Assembly (NCBI RefSeq): GCF_900102495.1
Contig: NZ_FMVQ01000005.1
Location: 1 to 64,000, forward strand
Reading direction: 5' to 3'
Source: Nitrosospira sp. Nl5
GTDB lineage: Bacteria > Pseudomonadota > Gammaproteobacteria > Burkholderiales > Nitrosomonadaceae
Length of the DNA stretch: 64,000 bases
This document shows positions 18,024-27,916 of the stretch, in pieces (within the stretch, counting starts at the first letter, position 1; each line of letters opens with the position of its first letter). Below the pieces are notes generated by a model. The model saw only the letters and a program-made list of their open reading frames with translations. It had not been told where the DNA came from and did not search any database. The translations under genes were made by a program, and so were the position numbers.

Positions 18024-18902
18024 CTATTTCGCGCTCCGCCCCGGAGTCTTCAAATACTTGAAAAATTCCGAAGTAGGCTCTAAAACCATCATGTCGCCCT
18101 TGTTTTTGAAGCTCTGCTTATAGGCTTCCAGGCTGCGGTAAAAAGAATAGAATTCGGGATTCGGCTGGAAAGCGCTGGCATAGATCGCGGAAGCCTTGGC
18201 ATCCCCCTCGCCTTTTACCTCCTGGGCCTGCCGATAAGCTTCCGCAAGGATGACTTCACGTTGCCGGTCAGCATCGGCACGAATTTTTTCCGACTCCGCC
18301 GCCCCGGTAGAGCGCAATTCATTGGCCACGCGTTTCCGCTCCGCCTCCATCCTGCGGTAAACCGATTCGCTCACTTCTTGCGGCAGGTCCACCCGCTTCA
18401 GGCGAACGTCCACGACTTCCACTCCTATCTTACGCGCATCCGCATCGGCCTTCTGACGCATGATTTCCATGATTTTGTCGCGTTCCCCGGAAACCACGTC
18501 ATGTACCGTTCGATTGCCGAATTCGTCGCGCAAGCTGGAGTTCACAGTTTGTGACAGCCGGGTCTGCGCGAGCATTTCGTCTCCACGGACGCTGACATAA
18601 TATTGCTTGACGTCGATAATGCGCCACTTCACGAACAAATCCACCAGCACGTTCTTTTTTTCCGAAGTGATGAAACGTTCCGGCTCCGCTGTGTCCATAG
18701 TGAGGATACGCGAATCAAAATAGCGAACGTTCTGTGCCACCGGTATCTTGAAATAAAGACCGGGCGCAGTTTTTACGTCGATTACCTCACCCAGTTGAAA
18801 CAAGATCGCTTGCTGGCGTTGATCCACGATATACAGCGATGAGCCAGCAAGAAGAAACAGGGCGATAACGATGCCCAATATCGTTGAGGTATAGTTTTTC
18901 AC
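18024..18902 (-). CDS. hflC: HflC, SPFH-domain regulator of FtsH
   Basis: A 292-residue single-pass inner-membrane protein. The N-terminal helix (ILGIVIALFLLAGSSLYIV) is followed by a periplasmic SPFH/band-7 domain starting VDQRQQAILFQLGEV and a helical segment (RVANELRSTGAAESEKIRADADRQREVILAEA). With HflK it forms the large cage that surrounds FtsH and modulates its proteolysis. The gene starts directly after the hflK stop codon. FtsH itself is encoded at 58316-60211, outside this cluster. Confidence 0.95.
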   Translation of the reverse strand: MKNYTSTILGIVIALFLLAGSSLYIVDQRQQAILFQLGEVIDVKTAPGLYFKIPVAQNVRYFDSRILTMDTAEPERFITSEKKNVLVDLFVKWRIIDVKQYYVSVRGDEMLAQTRLSQTVNSSLRDEFGNRTVHDVVSGERDKIMEIMRQKADADARKIGVEVVDVRLKRVDLPQEVSESVYRRMEAERKRVANELRSTGAAESEKIRADADRQREVILAEAYRQAQEVKGEGDAKASAIYASAFQPNPEFYSFYRSLEAYKQSFKNKGDMMVLEPTSEFFKYLKTPGRSAK

Positions 18903-20096
18903 TTATCTTGTCTCCCGTTCACGACCACGAAATGCCTCTCGGGTACGAGCAGCGTCAGGTACCACCTCTGATGCGGCCGGGGGAAGCACATCGGGGGTCA
19001 GCGTGGATGGCGATGAAGATCCGCTGGTTTGTATTAGCTTATCCAGCGGCAGATAAAGTAAATTGTTGCCGCCTTTCTGATCCACGAGTATTTTGCTGGT
19101 GCTGGAAAGCACTTGTTGCATCATATCCAGATAAAGACGATCACGCGTTACAACAGGCGCCTTGTTATACTCGACGAGAACCTGCTTAAAGCGACTGGCA
19201 TCACCCTCAGAGCTGGCAACTACCCGCTGTTTATATCCCTCAGCTTCTTCCAGAAGACGCGCGGCGTTACCCTTGGCTCTCGGAATGACGTCGTTAGCGT
19301 AAGCCTGGCCTTCGTTCTTTTGCCGTTCTCTATCCTGGCCCGCCTTGACCGCATCGTCGAACGCGGCCTGCACCTGCTCCGGCGGCTGCGCATTCTGCAT
19401 CGTCACTTTGCTGATGGCAATCCCTATTTCGTAACGATCGAGAATTGACTGCATCAGCTGGGTGGCCTTCGCCGCCACTTGCTCACGCCCTTCGTAGAGC
19501 ACGAAATCCATCTTGCTTTTACCGATTACTTCACGAATGGCGGTTTCCGCCGCCTGTAGTACCGCATTTTCCGGTTCGCGATTATTGAACAGGAATGCCT
19601 CGGGATCCTTGAGGATGTATTGCACGGCAAACTGGATATCAACGATATTTTCGTCGTCGGTCAATATCAGCGATTCCTTCAATACTTTGCTTCTCACATT
19701 GTTGCGGTAGCCGATTTCCACGGTGCGTACCTGGCTTACGTTAACGGCTTCCACCGTTTCAACCGGGTACGGCAAGTGCCAGCGCAAGCCCGCCTGAGTG
19801 GTTTCGACATATTTTCCGAAACGCAGTACAACACCTCGCTGGCCTTCGTTGACAATGTAAAATCCGCTCGATATCCATAGAAGCAAAAGCAGTCCGGCAA
19901 GCAAACCAACGCTGCCCGCATACCTCTTGGGACTTCCGCCGCCGGGTCCTTCGCCACCACCCGATCCGTTACCACCACCGCCTTTACGTTTAAAAAGGTT
20001 ATTCAGTTTCTTGTTAAAGTTGCGCCATAACTGATCCAAATCAGGTGGACCGGAATTGCCTTTTTTTCTTCCCCACTGAGGATCGTTTAATCCCAT
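18903..20096 (-). CDS. hflK: HflK, SPFH-domain regulator of FtsH
   Basis: A 397-residue partner of HflC. It has the Gly-rich, positively charged cytoplasmic N-terminus (residues 1-60, with GGGGNGSGGGEGPGGG), one membrane helix near 62-82 and a periplasmic SPFH domain beginning IVNEGQRGVVLRFGKYVETT. The start MGLNDPQWGRK is the family start. It is immediately upstream of hflC and shares its transcript. The C-terminal tail is Pro/Ser-rich and variable. Confidence 0.95.
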   Translation of the reverse strand: MGLNDPQWGRKKGNSGPPDLDQLWRNFNKKLNNLFKRKGGGGNGSGGGEGPGGGSPKRYAGSVGLLAGLLLLLWISSGFYIVNEGQRGVVLRFGKYVETTQAGLRWHLPYPVETVEAVNVSQVRTVEIGYRNNVRSKVLKESLILTDDENIVDIQFAVQYILKDPEAFLFNNREPENAVLQAAETAIREVIGKSKMDFVLYEGREQVAAKATQLMQSILDRYEIGIAISKVTMQNAQPPEQVQAAFDDAVKAGQDRERQKNEGQAYANDVIPRAKGNAARLLEEAEGYKQRVVASSEGDASRFKQVLVEYNKAPVVTRDRLYLDMMQQVLSSTSKILVDQKGGNNLLYLPLDKLIQTSGSSSPSTLTPDVLPPAASEVVPDAARTREAFRGRERETR

Positions 20097-20207
20097 GATG
20101 ATTCCTATTCTCTGTTATATAGATACAACCATCAAACGGCATGGTCAAAACTCCGTATTTCAGCTAATGGAAATACAGATAAATACAAATCGTATTGTTT
20201 GCTCAAT

Positions 20208-20230
20208 AGTTAAGAGTTAAGAGTTAAGAG
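20208..20230. repeat. Heptanucleotide tandem repeat across the hflX stop codon
   Basis: AGTTAAG is repeated three times followed by AG. The repeat covers the last two hflX codons and its stop (20217-20219, - strand) and the bases just after it. Gain or loss of a 7-bp unit would shift the reading frame at the very C-terminus. Confidence 0.6.
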
Positions 20231-21398
20231 TGGCGTATCTGCCAACAAGGTTTCCGATTTCCGGGGAGCTCGCACGCCGTTGCAAGGCACACTCTTCCAT
20301 TGCTTCGGATAAGGATAGCTTAATAAGCTCCAGCCCCTCGCCGGTTTTTGCGCTCAAGCGAATTTGCGTAATTCTACCATACTCGTCCCGCCCATAGCCC
20401 GCCGCGGCTGGCGATAAATCGATTAGATCTATCTTGTTTAACAGCAGTATTTGAGGAATTGAGTCGGCGCCGATCTCCTTCAGTACCTTGTTTACTTCGT
20501 CGATTTGCGCGTGCCGGTTAGGACTACCCGCATCCACCACATGGAGTAATAAATCAGCCTGCACCGTTTCTTCCAGCGTGGCGCGGAACGCGGCAACGAG
20601 TGTATGGGGCAAGTCGCGAATGAAACCCACCGTATCGGAAATAACGATCGGTCCGTGTTCTGGAATAAACAATTTCCGGGTGGTGGCGTCAAGGGTAGCG
20701 AATAACTGATCGGCGACGTAGGCGTGGGCGCGGGTAAGACGGTTAAACAGAGTGGATTTACCGGCGTTGGTGTAACCGACAATGGAAACCGACATCACCT
20801 CGGCACGCTGCCGGGAACGGCGTTGCACATCGCGCTGAGATTGGAATTTAGCGAGTTTTTCCTTAAGCAGTTTAACCCGTTTTCCGAGCAACCGCCGGTC
20901 CGTTTCCAGTTGGGTCTCGCCGGGACCGCGCAAACCGATACCGCCCTTTTGCCGCTCCAGATGAGTCCATCCGCGTACAAGGCGGGTGGCGAGATGTTCA
21001 AGTTGCGCCAACTCTACCTGCAACTTGCCTTCATGGCTTTTGGCGCGCTGGGCAAAAATATCCAGTATGAGGCTGGTGCGATCTATCACACGCTGCCCGA
21101 GACGTTGCTCCAGATTACGTTGCTGCGCGGGCGAGAGATCATGATTGAAAATCACCAGCGAGGCGCCAGTTTGTTCCAATGCCAACATGATTTCGTTCAC
21201 CTTCCCGCTACCGGCGAAGGTGGCGGGATCAGGCCGAGAGCGCTTTCCCGTGATCACGGTGGAAACCGCAAGCGCATCGCTTGCCGCTAATTGCCGTAGT
21301 TCTTCCAGATTTTCAGCGTAATCGCCGTCTCCAAAATCAAGACCGACCAGCACAGCAGTGCTAGCGTGGGACGCGTCATCAGCGGGGCGATCAAGCAT
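20217..21398 (-). CDS. hflX: Ribosome-associated GTPase HflX
   Basis: A 393-residue GTPase that binds the 50S subunit and rescues or splits stalled ribosomes. The N-terminal HflX domain includes [20 protein letters not shown] and [12 protein letters not shown]. The G domain shows the P-loop GYTNAGKST, the G3 motif [10 protein letters not shown] and the G4 motif NKID. I chose ATG 21398 (MLDRPADD), whose first bases overlap the hfq stop codon (ATGCTTGA); a start at 21419 would add seven residues inside hfq. It is translationally coupled to hfq. Confidence 0.94.
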   Translation of the reverse strand: MLDRPADDASHASTAVLVGLDFGDGDYAENLEELRQLAASDALAVSTVITGKRSRPDPATFAGSGKVNEIMLALEQTGASLVIFNHDLSPAQQRNLEQRLGQRVIDRTSLILDIFAQRAKSHEGKLQVELAQLEHLATRLVRGWTHLERQKGGIGLRGPGETQLETDRRLLGKRVKLLKEKLAKFQSQRDVQRRSRQRAEVMSVSIVGYTNAGKSTLFNRLTRAHAYVADQLFATLDATTRKLFIPEHGPIVISDTVGFIRDLPHTLVAAFRATLEETVQADLLLHVVDAGSPNRHAQIDEVNKVLKEIGADSIPQILLLNKIDLIDLSPAAAGYGRDEYGRITQIRLSAKTGEGLELIKLSLSEAMEECALQRRASSPEIGNLVGRYATLNS

Positions 21399-21636
21399 CA
21401 GGAAGGGCAGGTGCCTCAAATGGAATAGTAACCGCCCTTGCGGGAACCACGGTGGAGATCGCGTGCTTATATACCATCTGCGTGACGGTGTTCTTCAGCA
21501 GCACCACATACTGGTCAAAAGAGTCGATATGTCCTTGCAGCTTGATACCATTTACCAGATAAATCGATACTGGGATATGCTCCTTCCGCAATGTGTTCAG
21601 AAACGGGTCTTGTAACAATTGCCCTTTTGCGCTCAT
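21391..21636 (-). CDS. hfq: RNA chaperone Hfq
   Basis: An 81-residue Sm-like hexameric RNA chaperone that pairs small RNAs with mRNAs. Sm1 is visible as [29 protein letters not shown] in substance (residues about 20-48), and Sm2 as [21 protein letters not shown] near the N-terminus is the distal-face signature. The ATG at 21636 (MSAKGQLLQ) has GGAG six bases upstream and gives the normal start; a start four codons earlier is less likely. First gene of the hfq-hflX-hflKC cluster. Confidence 0.96.
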   Translation of the reverse strand: MSAKGQLLQDPFLNTLRKEHIPVSIYLVNGIKLQGHIDSFDQYVVLLKNTVTQMVYKHAISTVVPARAVTIPFEAPALPDA

Positions 21637-21996
21637 GGGGGACTCCATATTTTAATTATTCAAGAGATAACTCTACTTGATTTTCAGGAGTAAATCCATA
21701 TTCTTGGGGTGGAACTCGGAATTGGCGACTTTCTCCAAATCCGGGCAGACCGGCAAGCAATAATTCGCTCAACGTGAATCGTCCAGAATTGAATAGGCTG
21801 AACAAAAAAACGGCAAGGAGGGATGTCCGCTGCCTTTACAAGGCAATCCGGTACCGTCGTGCTTGGCTTGAGCCTGGTTGGAGGGAACGCTGAAATTGTC
21901 TGCTGCGTAAATTGCCCAAGCTGTCAATTCGCAGCTTGGGCAATTTTGGAGAAATAATTGAAAATTAATCAGGTATGACTATGATGGCAGTTGCAG
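21637..21996. other. Intergenic region between the peroxidase gene and hfq
   Basis: The region holds the hfq leader and promoter (- strand) and a strong hairpin just downstream of the peroxidase gene (21909-21946). No open frame is convincing. A small RNA cannot be excluded but is not supported by anything specific. Confidence 0.5.
21909..21946. terminator. Strong hairpin downstream of the peroxidase gene
   Basis: Perfect 15-bp arms AAATTGCCCAAGCTG (21909-21923) and CAGCTTGGGCAATTT (21932-21946) enclose an 8-base loop. It lies 51 bp after the stop of the - strand peroxidase gene. The A/T ends of the stem give short U tracts on both strands, so it could work in either direction, most likely ending the peroxidase transcript. 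Confidence 0.7.
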
Positions 21997-22995
21997 TTAG
22001 CCAAACGGCTTGGGTCTTGGCGTTTCGTTGGTTGAAGGGGGCAGGACAGGTAACGTGAACTGCGGCTGCTTACCGGTCAGTGTCTTTAAAAACGCGACGA
22101 TTTTGGCATTTTCTTCCTTGGTGAACTTGTGGCCCAACTGTAGCCGTCCCATCGTATTCACCGCTTCTTCAAGGGTTGCGGCGGCGCCATCATGAAAATA
22201 GGGATACGTTAGTTCCACGTTTCGAAGGGTAGGCACTTTAAACATAAAGCGGTCGGCATCCTTGCCAGTTACTCCGAATCGACCTTCCGCCTTGCTCGCC
22301 GTTTTGTAGGGCTCATGCACGCCAAACTTTTGGAACGAGGCACCTCCCACGGCAGCGCCATTGTGGCAACTCGTGCATCCGACCTCCTTGAATAACTTGT
22401 AACCCTCTACCTCGGTCTGGTTCAGTGCTTGCTTGTCGCCCTTGAGCCACTTGTCGAAACGAGAATCGGGCGTCACCAAAGTTTCTTCGAAGGCGGCAAT
22501 TGCGTCGGTAACCATATCGATATTGATTTGGTCAGAGCCGAACAATTGCTTGAAGCGGGCTCGATACTGGGGAATGGAGCGCAGTACGTCCACTGCCAGC
22601 TCGTGGGTGAAGGCCATCTCTCCGGGATTCGCAATGGGTCCCCCCGCCTGCTCTTTCAGATTCTTGGCACGGCCATCCCAGAACTGCGCCAGATTCATGC
22701 TGGAATTCAATACAGTCGGCGAGTTGATCGGGCCCTGTTGCCAGTTGTGACCGACCGACGTTTGCAGATTGTCCGTACCGCCCATGCTCAGATTGTGGCA
22801 GGAGTTGCAAGAAATGAAACCAGACTTCGATAGGCGCGGATCGAAAAAGAGCATTTTGCCCAGCTCTACCATGTTTTCATTCTTTGGTTTGGCGGCCTCA
22901 ATCGGCTGGATGGGCTCATCGGCAGCAGACACGGCAGCTGGGGCGGCAATAGTTCCAATGGATAGCAGCGATATAATTAGTGCCCGCATTATCAT
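21997..22995 (-). CDS. Di-haem cytochrome c peroxidase
   Basis: A 332-residue periplasmic enzyme that reduces hydrogen peroxide with electrons from c-type cytochromes. A signal peptide (MIMRALIISLLSIGTIAAPAAVSAA) is followed by two haem c motifs, CNSCH at 63-67 and CTSCH at 207-211. Blocks typical of bacterial CCP are FFDPRLSKSG, GGTDNLQTSVGH and QFWDGRAKNLKEQA, closer to CcpA than to MauG. AGGAG seven bases before the ATG at 22995 decides the start; a longer frame to 23064 exists. In ammonia oxidisers such enzymes would deal with peroxide formed by oxidative metabolism (inference). Confidence 0.92.
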   Translation of the reverse strand: MIMRALIISLLSIGTIAAPAAVSAADEPIQPIEAAKPKNENMVELGKMLFFDPRLSKSGFISCNSCHNLSMGGTDNLQTSVGHNWQQGPINSPTVLNSSMNLAQFWDGRAKNLKEQAGGPIANPGEMAFTHELAVDVLRSIPQYRARFKQLFGSDQINIDMVTDAIAAFEETLVTPDSRFDKWLKGDKQALNQTEVEGYKLFKEVGCTSCHNGAAVGGASFQKFGVHEPYKTASKAEGRFGVTGKDADRFMFKVPTLRNVELTYPYFHDGAAATLEEAVNTMGRLQLGHKFTKEENAKIVAFLKTLTGKQPQFTLPVLPPSTNETPRPKPFG

Positions 22996-23356
22996 CGGTA
23001 ATCTCCTAAAAACGCGGCTGTAGTGGCGCAGCCGATTACGCCTACAAATATCCGTAAAGGGCACCTCTTCTTCGTGAGAGTACCTCTTATCCTATCTCAT
23101 CCTACCTCTGAGAAATCCAGAACCAGGACAAGCTCATTTATTCACTCGTTTCTCAATTGGGGACGAGAATAAAAAATTGGGGACGAGAATAAAAAATTGA
23201 CAGAGTGCGACCAATCCATTTGATATGAAGGGAGCAATTTTTTGGCATAGCAATAAGCGGATACCGTGACTCCAGACTTCTAAAGGCGCCCATGGATCCT
23301 TAACAGCCAGGATGTCTTTCGCGCGCCATGGCCGCGCAAAAGACTTGTTCACTGAT
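22996..23356. other. Intergenic region between rppH and the peroxidase gene
   Basis: This 361-bp stretch contains the peroxidase promoter (- strand) and the 20-bp tandem repeat at 23155-23199. A 99-residue open frame on the - strand crosses it and overlaps the rppH end in another frame; it does not look like a gene. Confidence 0.5.
23155..23199. repeat. Tandem direct repeat, 20-bp unit
   Basis: Two identical units TTGGGGACGAGAATAAAAAA (23157-23176 and 23177-23196) lie end to end, with partial copies on both sides. The GGGGAC core resembles the short repeats that accompany REP-associated transposases in many proteobacteria. That link is an inference, and no transposase is nearby. Confidence 0.6.
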
Positions 23357-23914
23357 TTACTCGCCCTGCTTGGCCGGCCCAATCGCAGCCTGCTCCCCGG
23401 AAGAGCGGTTTGATATCCCGTAACCGTTGCCATCGAAGGGAGCGCGGTTGAGCAACCTTGCCAGTTCAGTCAGAGCTTGCTGATAGACCTGGCGTTTGAA
23501 TTCGACCACAGATTCTAATTCCACCCAATACTGGTTCCAGCGCCAGGCGTCGAACTCCGGGCGTACGCTTGTTCGTAGCGATACATCGCAATCGCGCCCG
23601 ACCAGGCGCAACAGATACCAGATTTGCTTTTGCCCTTTGTAGTTTCCCCGCCAGTCGCGTCTTATCCATTGATCCGGTACTTCATAGCGCAACCAGTCTC
23701 GTGTACGCCCGATGATTTCGACATGCTTGGGATGCAGACCGACTTCTTCCGTCAATTCGCGATACATCGCCTGTTCCGGACTCTCGCCCGGCTTGATGCC
23801 ACCTTGCGGAAATTGCCAGGAATCCTGCTTGATGCGTTTGCCCCAGAAAACCTCGTTCTTCGAGTTCAGCAGAATAATACCGACATTTGAGCGATATCCG
23901 TTACGGTCGATCAT
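23357..23914 (-). CDS. rppH: RNA pyrophosphohydrolase (Nudix)
   Basis: A 185-residue Nudix hydrolase that removes pyrophosphate from the 5' end of mRNAs and so starts their decay. The Nudix box GX5EX7REUXEEXGU is complete at residues 38-60 ([22 protein letters not shown]). The N-terminus [18 protein letters not shown] and WQFPQGG are RppH-specific. A short extension to 23923 is possible; the family start is at 23914. It is divergent from proS, an arrangement common in betaproteobacteria. The last 25 residues are variable. Confidence 0.94.
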   Translation of the reverse strand: MIDRNGYRSNVGIILLNSKNEVFWGKRIKQDSWQFPQGGIKPGESPEQAMYRELTEEVGLHPKHVEIIGRTRDWLRYEVPDQWIRRDWRGNYKGQKQIWYLLRLVGRDCDVSLRTSVRPEFDAWRWNQYWVELESVVEFKRQVYQQALTELARLLNRAPFDGNGYGISNRSSGEQAAIGPAKQGE

Positions 23915-24180
23915 GCAATTCACCCGTTTGATCCGTCACAAGAGGACAGATTTTTTCATATTTTATCCCAGATTGAAAGCTGTCACGAGATTAATAAAAG
24001 CCTCCATTCTTGTACCACTTCAAGACACATAGTTTAGCGCAGTTTGGTTTTGTACAAGCATCCATCTTCAGCAAGGCTACCGCATGAATTCACCCATATA
24101 ACATTCAGGCGCAGGTAGGGTATCTGCAGCTTTCAGGGTAGAATTATTGTAATTCAATTGCGACAGCGGAACGGTACAAC

Positions 24181-25890
24181 ATGCGCGTATCAAGCTTCTT
24201 TATTTCCACCCTCAAGGAGGCGCCCGCCGAAGCGGAATTGGCGAGCCATAAGTTGATGTTACGTGCTGGTCTCATAAAGCGCCTCGGAAGCGGCCTTTAT
24301 ACCTGGATGCCGCTGGGTTTAAGAGTTCTGCGCAAGGTTGAGAATATCGTGCGGGAGGAAATGGATAAGAGCGGCGCCGTAGAGATCCTGATGCCTGCGG
24401 TGCAGCCCGCCGAATTATGGCAGGAAAGCGGGCGCTGGGATGTGTTTGGCCCGCAGATGTTGAAAATCAAGGATAGGCATCAGCGCGATTTTTGCTTCGG
24501 TCCTACCCATGAAGAAGTCATTACCGATATTGCGCGGCGAGAAATCAAAAGCTACCGGCAATTGCCACTTACTTTTTATCAGATTCAAACCAAATTCCGT
24601 GATGAGATCCGGCCCCGCTTCGGCGTCATGCGGGCGCGGGAGTTCGTAATGAAGGACGGCTATTCATTCCATGCGGGAATTGAGAGCCTGGAGAAAACTT
24701 ATCGGACAATGTATGACACCTACTGCCGGATATTCACCCGCCTGGGGTTGAGATTTCGTGCGGTAACGGCGGATACCGGAGCAATAGGCGGCAGCGGTTC
24801 GCACGAGTTTCATGTTCTGGCAGATTCCGGCGAGGACGCCATCGTTTTCTGCCCGGATTCGGATTACGCCGCCAACATCGAAATGGCCGAATCGCTGCAA
24901 TCAATACAGGCGCGCTCAGTGGCTGATGGCGTAATGCGAAAAGTTGAAACGGCGGGCGCCAGGACCTGTCAGGAGGTCGCGGCGGTTTTGGATACTCCCG
25001 TCGAGCAAACTATTAAAACCTTGGCAGTGATCGCGAACGGCCAAATGTATTTATTGCTGCTTCGGGGCGATCATCATCTCAATGAGCTGAAAACCCGCAA
25101 AATTCCTTTTCTCGCAGATTTCCGGTTGGCGAACGAAGCAGAGATTCTGGCGGAAACCAATTGCCTTCCGGGATATATCGGCCCTGTTGGCTTGAATCTG
25201 CCGCTTATCGCAGACCCTGTTGTAGCGGTAATGGGTAATTTTGTTTGCGGCGCGAATGAGGAGGGCTATCACCTTGCCAACGTTAATTTTGACCGTGATG
25301 TGAAACAACCTGACCATATTATCGATATCCGTAACGTGGTTGCCGGCGACCTGTCGCCGGATGGCAGGGGAAAGCTGGAGATATGCCGCGGTATAGAGGT
25401 GGGCCATATTTTCCAGTTACGTACCAAATATTCGGAAGCGATGAAGGCCGGTTACCTTGATGAATCTGGTCAGACGCAGCCGATGGAAATGGGATGCTAT
25501 GGCATCGGCGTATCGCGCATCGTAGCGGCGGCTATTGAGCAGGATCACGACGAGCGCGGCATTATTTTTCCGGCTGCGATGGCGCCGTTCCAGATCGCTA
25601 TCATCCCGATTGGAATGAGGAAAAATGCACAAGTAAGGACCGAAGCGGAGAAGTTGTACACGGCGATTGTCGCTGCCGGCATTGGCGTTTTGCTTGATGA
25701 TCGTGATGAACGCCCCGGCGTGATGTTTGCAGACATGGAGTTGATCGGTATCCCGCATCGCGTCGTTATCGGTGAACGCGGTTTGAAGGAAGGAAATGTC
25801 GAGTATCAAGGACGGCGGGAAGAACGGTCCCAGGCTGTCCCACTACAGGCTGTTATTGACTTTGTAAGAATGAGAGTATGTGGAGACTGA
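24181..25890 (+). CDS. proS: Prolyl-tRNA synthetase (bacterial type, with editing domain)
   Basis: A 569-residue class II aminoacyl-tRNA synthetase. The N-terminus [20 protein letters not shown] leads to motif 1 and motif 2 ([19 protein letters not shown]). An INS editing domain sits at about residues 225-385 between motifs 2 and 3. Motif 3 follows ([17 protein letters not shown]), then the C-terminal anticodon-binding domain. Length is typical of the long bacterial form, which clears mischarged alanine. It is monocistronic and divergent from rppH. Confidence 0.97.
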   Translation: MRVSSFFISTLKEAPAEAELASHKLMLRAGLIKRLGSGLYTWMPLGLRVLRKVENIVREEMDKSGAVEILMPAVQPAELWQESGRWDVFGPQMLKIKDRHQRDFCFGPTHEEVITDIARREIKSYRQLPLTFYQIQTKFRDEIRPRFGVMRAREFVMKDGYSFHAGIESLEKTYRTMYDTYCRIFTRLGLRFRAVTADTGAIGGSGSHEFHVLADSGEDAIVFCPDSDYAANIEMAESLQSIQARSVADGVMRKVETAGARTCQEVAAVLDTPVEQTIKTLAVIANGQMYLLLLRGDHHLNELKTRKIPFLADFRLANEAEILAETNCLPGYIGPVGLNLPLIADPVVAVMGNFVCGANEEGYHLANVNFDRDVKQPDHIIDIRNVVAGDLSPDGRGKLEICRGIEVGHIFQLRTKYSEAMKAGYLDESGQTQPMEMGCYGIGVSRIVAAAIEQDHDERGIIFPAAMAPFQIAIIPIGMRKNAQVRTEAEKLYTAIVAAGIGVLLDDRDERPGVMFADMELIGIPHRVVIGERGLKEGNVEYQGRREERSQAVPLQAVIDFVRMRVCGD

Positions 25891-25996
25891 CACAAATTTA
25901 TTTTATTGCTCAGTTTTGTTCGCTTTTCTTCAGGCTTTCATAACGTGCATACGCCGCAGTCCATTCAAATTCCTGGGGGAAGCACGTACCATCAAT

Positions 25997-26503
25997 TTAC
26001 TTAGGCTTTCGTTGACTTGCCCCACCAGGACGATTCTGAGGATTTACAGGATTCTCCCGCATGAATTCCTCCAGGCTTTCTCGCGAAATCAGCCCGACGT
26101 GGTAGGCGGCGGGCTGACCGGCGGGGTCGAATAAATAAGTAGTGGGCAGCATCGACACGGGACCGATTTGTGCGGCAATTTTTCTGTCGCCAAATACGAT
26201 AGGGTAGGAAATGGATAGCGAGTCGGCGAATTTCAGTACGGTCTTCGGATTCTGATAATCCATGGCCACGCCGATTACCATTACATCCTTTCGGCTTTCG
26301 TAAAGCGACACCAGGTCGGGAATCTCCTTCAGGCAAGGCGGGCACCAGGTGGCCCAGAAATTTATCAAAACCCACTTGCCCTTATAATCGGAGAGGGTGA
26401 GCTTTTTGCCGGTTGAATCCGTGAATACAAAGCCTTTCGCCTGAATGGCGGAGGGCAATGCCAGCAACAGGCAGAACAAGCCGGCGAGCACGCGTTGCAT
26501 CAT
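25997..26503 (-). CDS. TlpA-like periplasmic thioredoxin-fold protein
   Basis: A 168-residue protein with a signal peptide (residues 1-22, ending IQA). The thioredoxin fold carries the redox pair in WATWCPPC (C54 and C57), with the cis-Pro region near MLPTTYLF. This is the TlpA/ResA pattern of reductases that keep apocytochrome c or copper-site cysteines reduced in the periplasm. The C-terminal 25 residues are Asn/Pro-rich. It follows the yihY-like gene on the same strand by 29 bp, so they may be one transcript, though no functional link is known. Confidence 0.88.
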   Translation of the reverse strand: MMQRVLAGLFCLLLALPSAIQAKGFVFTDSTGKKLTLSDYKGKWVLINFWATWCPPCLKEIPDLVSLYESRKDVMVIGVAMDYQNPKTVLKFADSLSISYPIVFGDRKIAAQIGPVSMLPTTYLFDPAGQPAAYHVGLISRESLEEFMRENPVNPQNRPGGASQRKPK

Positions 26504-26532
26504 TTTTCCGATAATTTCATTGAAGTTAAGTT

Positions 26533-27783
26533 TTATGCCAGAGCATTATCTGGCAGCTGCACGGGATTCTCGGACACAGTTTCCGCAAAAAGCTGAGACA
26601 GCGGCACGTTCATTTTTTCATTCATTCCGGTTGTGATATCGTCTAGCAGCTGCTCCAGTTTTACATTACCCGCCGCGGCAGCACGCGCTGCCTCGGGACG
26701 AAATGTAAACAGGCGAAAAATATCGGCCACCATGATCTTACCGGGATCCAGGATCAGGACCCATCCGCCTGACTTCACCTGCTTGACAAAATTGGCGCGG
26801 TTCATAAGCTCGAGCATCTGGTCTATATCTTCAAAACTTAACATGAGTTTCTGGTGAAGACTAGAGTGAGTTTCGATCCTGCCGCTTTTAAATGCCTCTC
26901 CCAGTACTTGCAGCAAACGCAGTGCGTCAAAGAATTGTTTTCCCTGCGCTGTCGGATCCCGGCGCCATTCACCAAAATGCCAACTGGAAAGGGAAGCTGC
27001 AATCACCGCACCCAGTAATACCATCAGCCACGACAGATAAATCCACAACAAAAAAATCGGAAGGATGGCGAACGCCCCGTATACCGCCTGATACGTGGGA
27101 AAATTGGTAATATAAAATGCGAATCCTTGTTTCATTACCTCAAATCCCACTGCCGCGGCGACCCCCCCGGCAATTGCATGACGCCAGGCAACCCGGCGAT
27201 TAGGCACGATAAGATATGGAATTGAAAAAGCAATGCTTGTCAGCAGCAATGGCGCCAGTCGCAGCAGTGCGACATTAATGCCGGGGATGTCCTGGGTTAC
27301 CCCCATTGATATTCCAATCAGCCAGGAAGTCAGCGACAAACTTGCGCCGATCAGCAGCGGTCCAATCGTCAATATGGCCCAGTAAATCAGCAAACGATGG
27401 ATGAACGGACGCAACCGGGTTACGCGCCAGATTGCATTCAGCGCCTTATCGATGGTGAACATCAGGGCAAGCGCTGTCACGCCCAAAAAAGCTGTGCCAA
27501 TGGCAGTCAGCTGTACCGCGTTATCGGCGAACTTTTGCATGTATACGCCAATGACTCTATTCGCCGCTTCCGGCATCATGGTGGTAAGAATAAAGTCTTT
27601 TATTTGATTGGAATACTCGGTAAATGCGGGAAATGCCGCCACGATGGATAACGCGATAGCGATCAATGGTACTAGTGAAAGCAAGGTGGTGAAGGTAAGG
27701 CTGGCGGCAACTTCAGTGCAGTTGTGCTGAAGGAAGCGTACAAGGACATAACGCGCGAAATCCAGGGGTCTCAAGACTTTCAT
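26533..27783 (-). CDS. YihY/BrkB family inner-membrane protein
   Basis: A 416-residue protein of the YihY/virulence factor BrkB family, once misnamed ribonuclease BN. About six membrane segments fill the first 280 residues, beginning VRFLQHNCTEVAASLTFTTLLSLVPLIAIALS. The FAILPIFLLWIYLSWLMVLLGAVIAA block is typical. A soluble C-terminal extension (about 130 residues, winged-helix-like) is present, as in the longer betaproteobacterial members. Function is unresolved. Confidence 0.9.
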   Translation of the reverse strand: MKVLRPLDFARYVLVRFLQHNCTEVAASLTFTTLLSLVPLIAIALSIVAAFPAFTEYSNQIKDFILTTMMPEAANRVIGVYMQKFADNAVQLTAIGTAFLGVTALALMFTIDKALNAIWRVTRLRPFIHRLLIYWAILTIGPLLIGASLSLTSWLIGISMGVTQDIPGINVALLRLAPLLLTSIAFSIPYLIVPNRRVAWRHAIAGGVAAAVGFEVMKQGFAFYITNFPTYQAVYGAFAILPIFLLWIYLSWLMVLLGAVIAASLSSWHFGEWRRDPTAQGKQFFDALRLLQVLGEAFKSGRIETHSSLHQKLMLSFEDIDQMLELMNRANFVKQVKSGGWVLILDPGKIMVADIFRLFTFRPEAARAAAAGNVKLEQLLDDITTGMNEKMNVPLSQLFAETVSENPVQLPDNALA

Positions 27784-27916
27784 AAGTTGTAATACCGGCC
27801 GACAGGATTGAGAAAAGAAACTCGGCGTGTCCCTACGCTATTTAAGGCATAGGCAACTGATCCCTCTGTCTAAACGCTGAATATGCTGAATATATTTTGC
27901 CCTGCCCAGTCCTTAG

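Noticed and set aside
23134-23433. A 99-codon - strand frame between rppH and the peroxidase gene
   Set aside because: It overlaps the rppH end in another frame and its tail is translated from the 20-bp tandem repeat.
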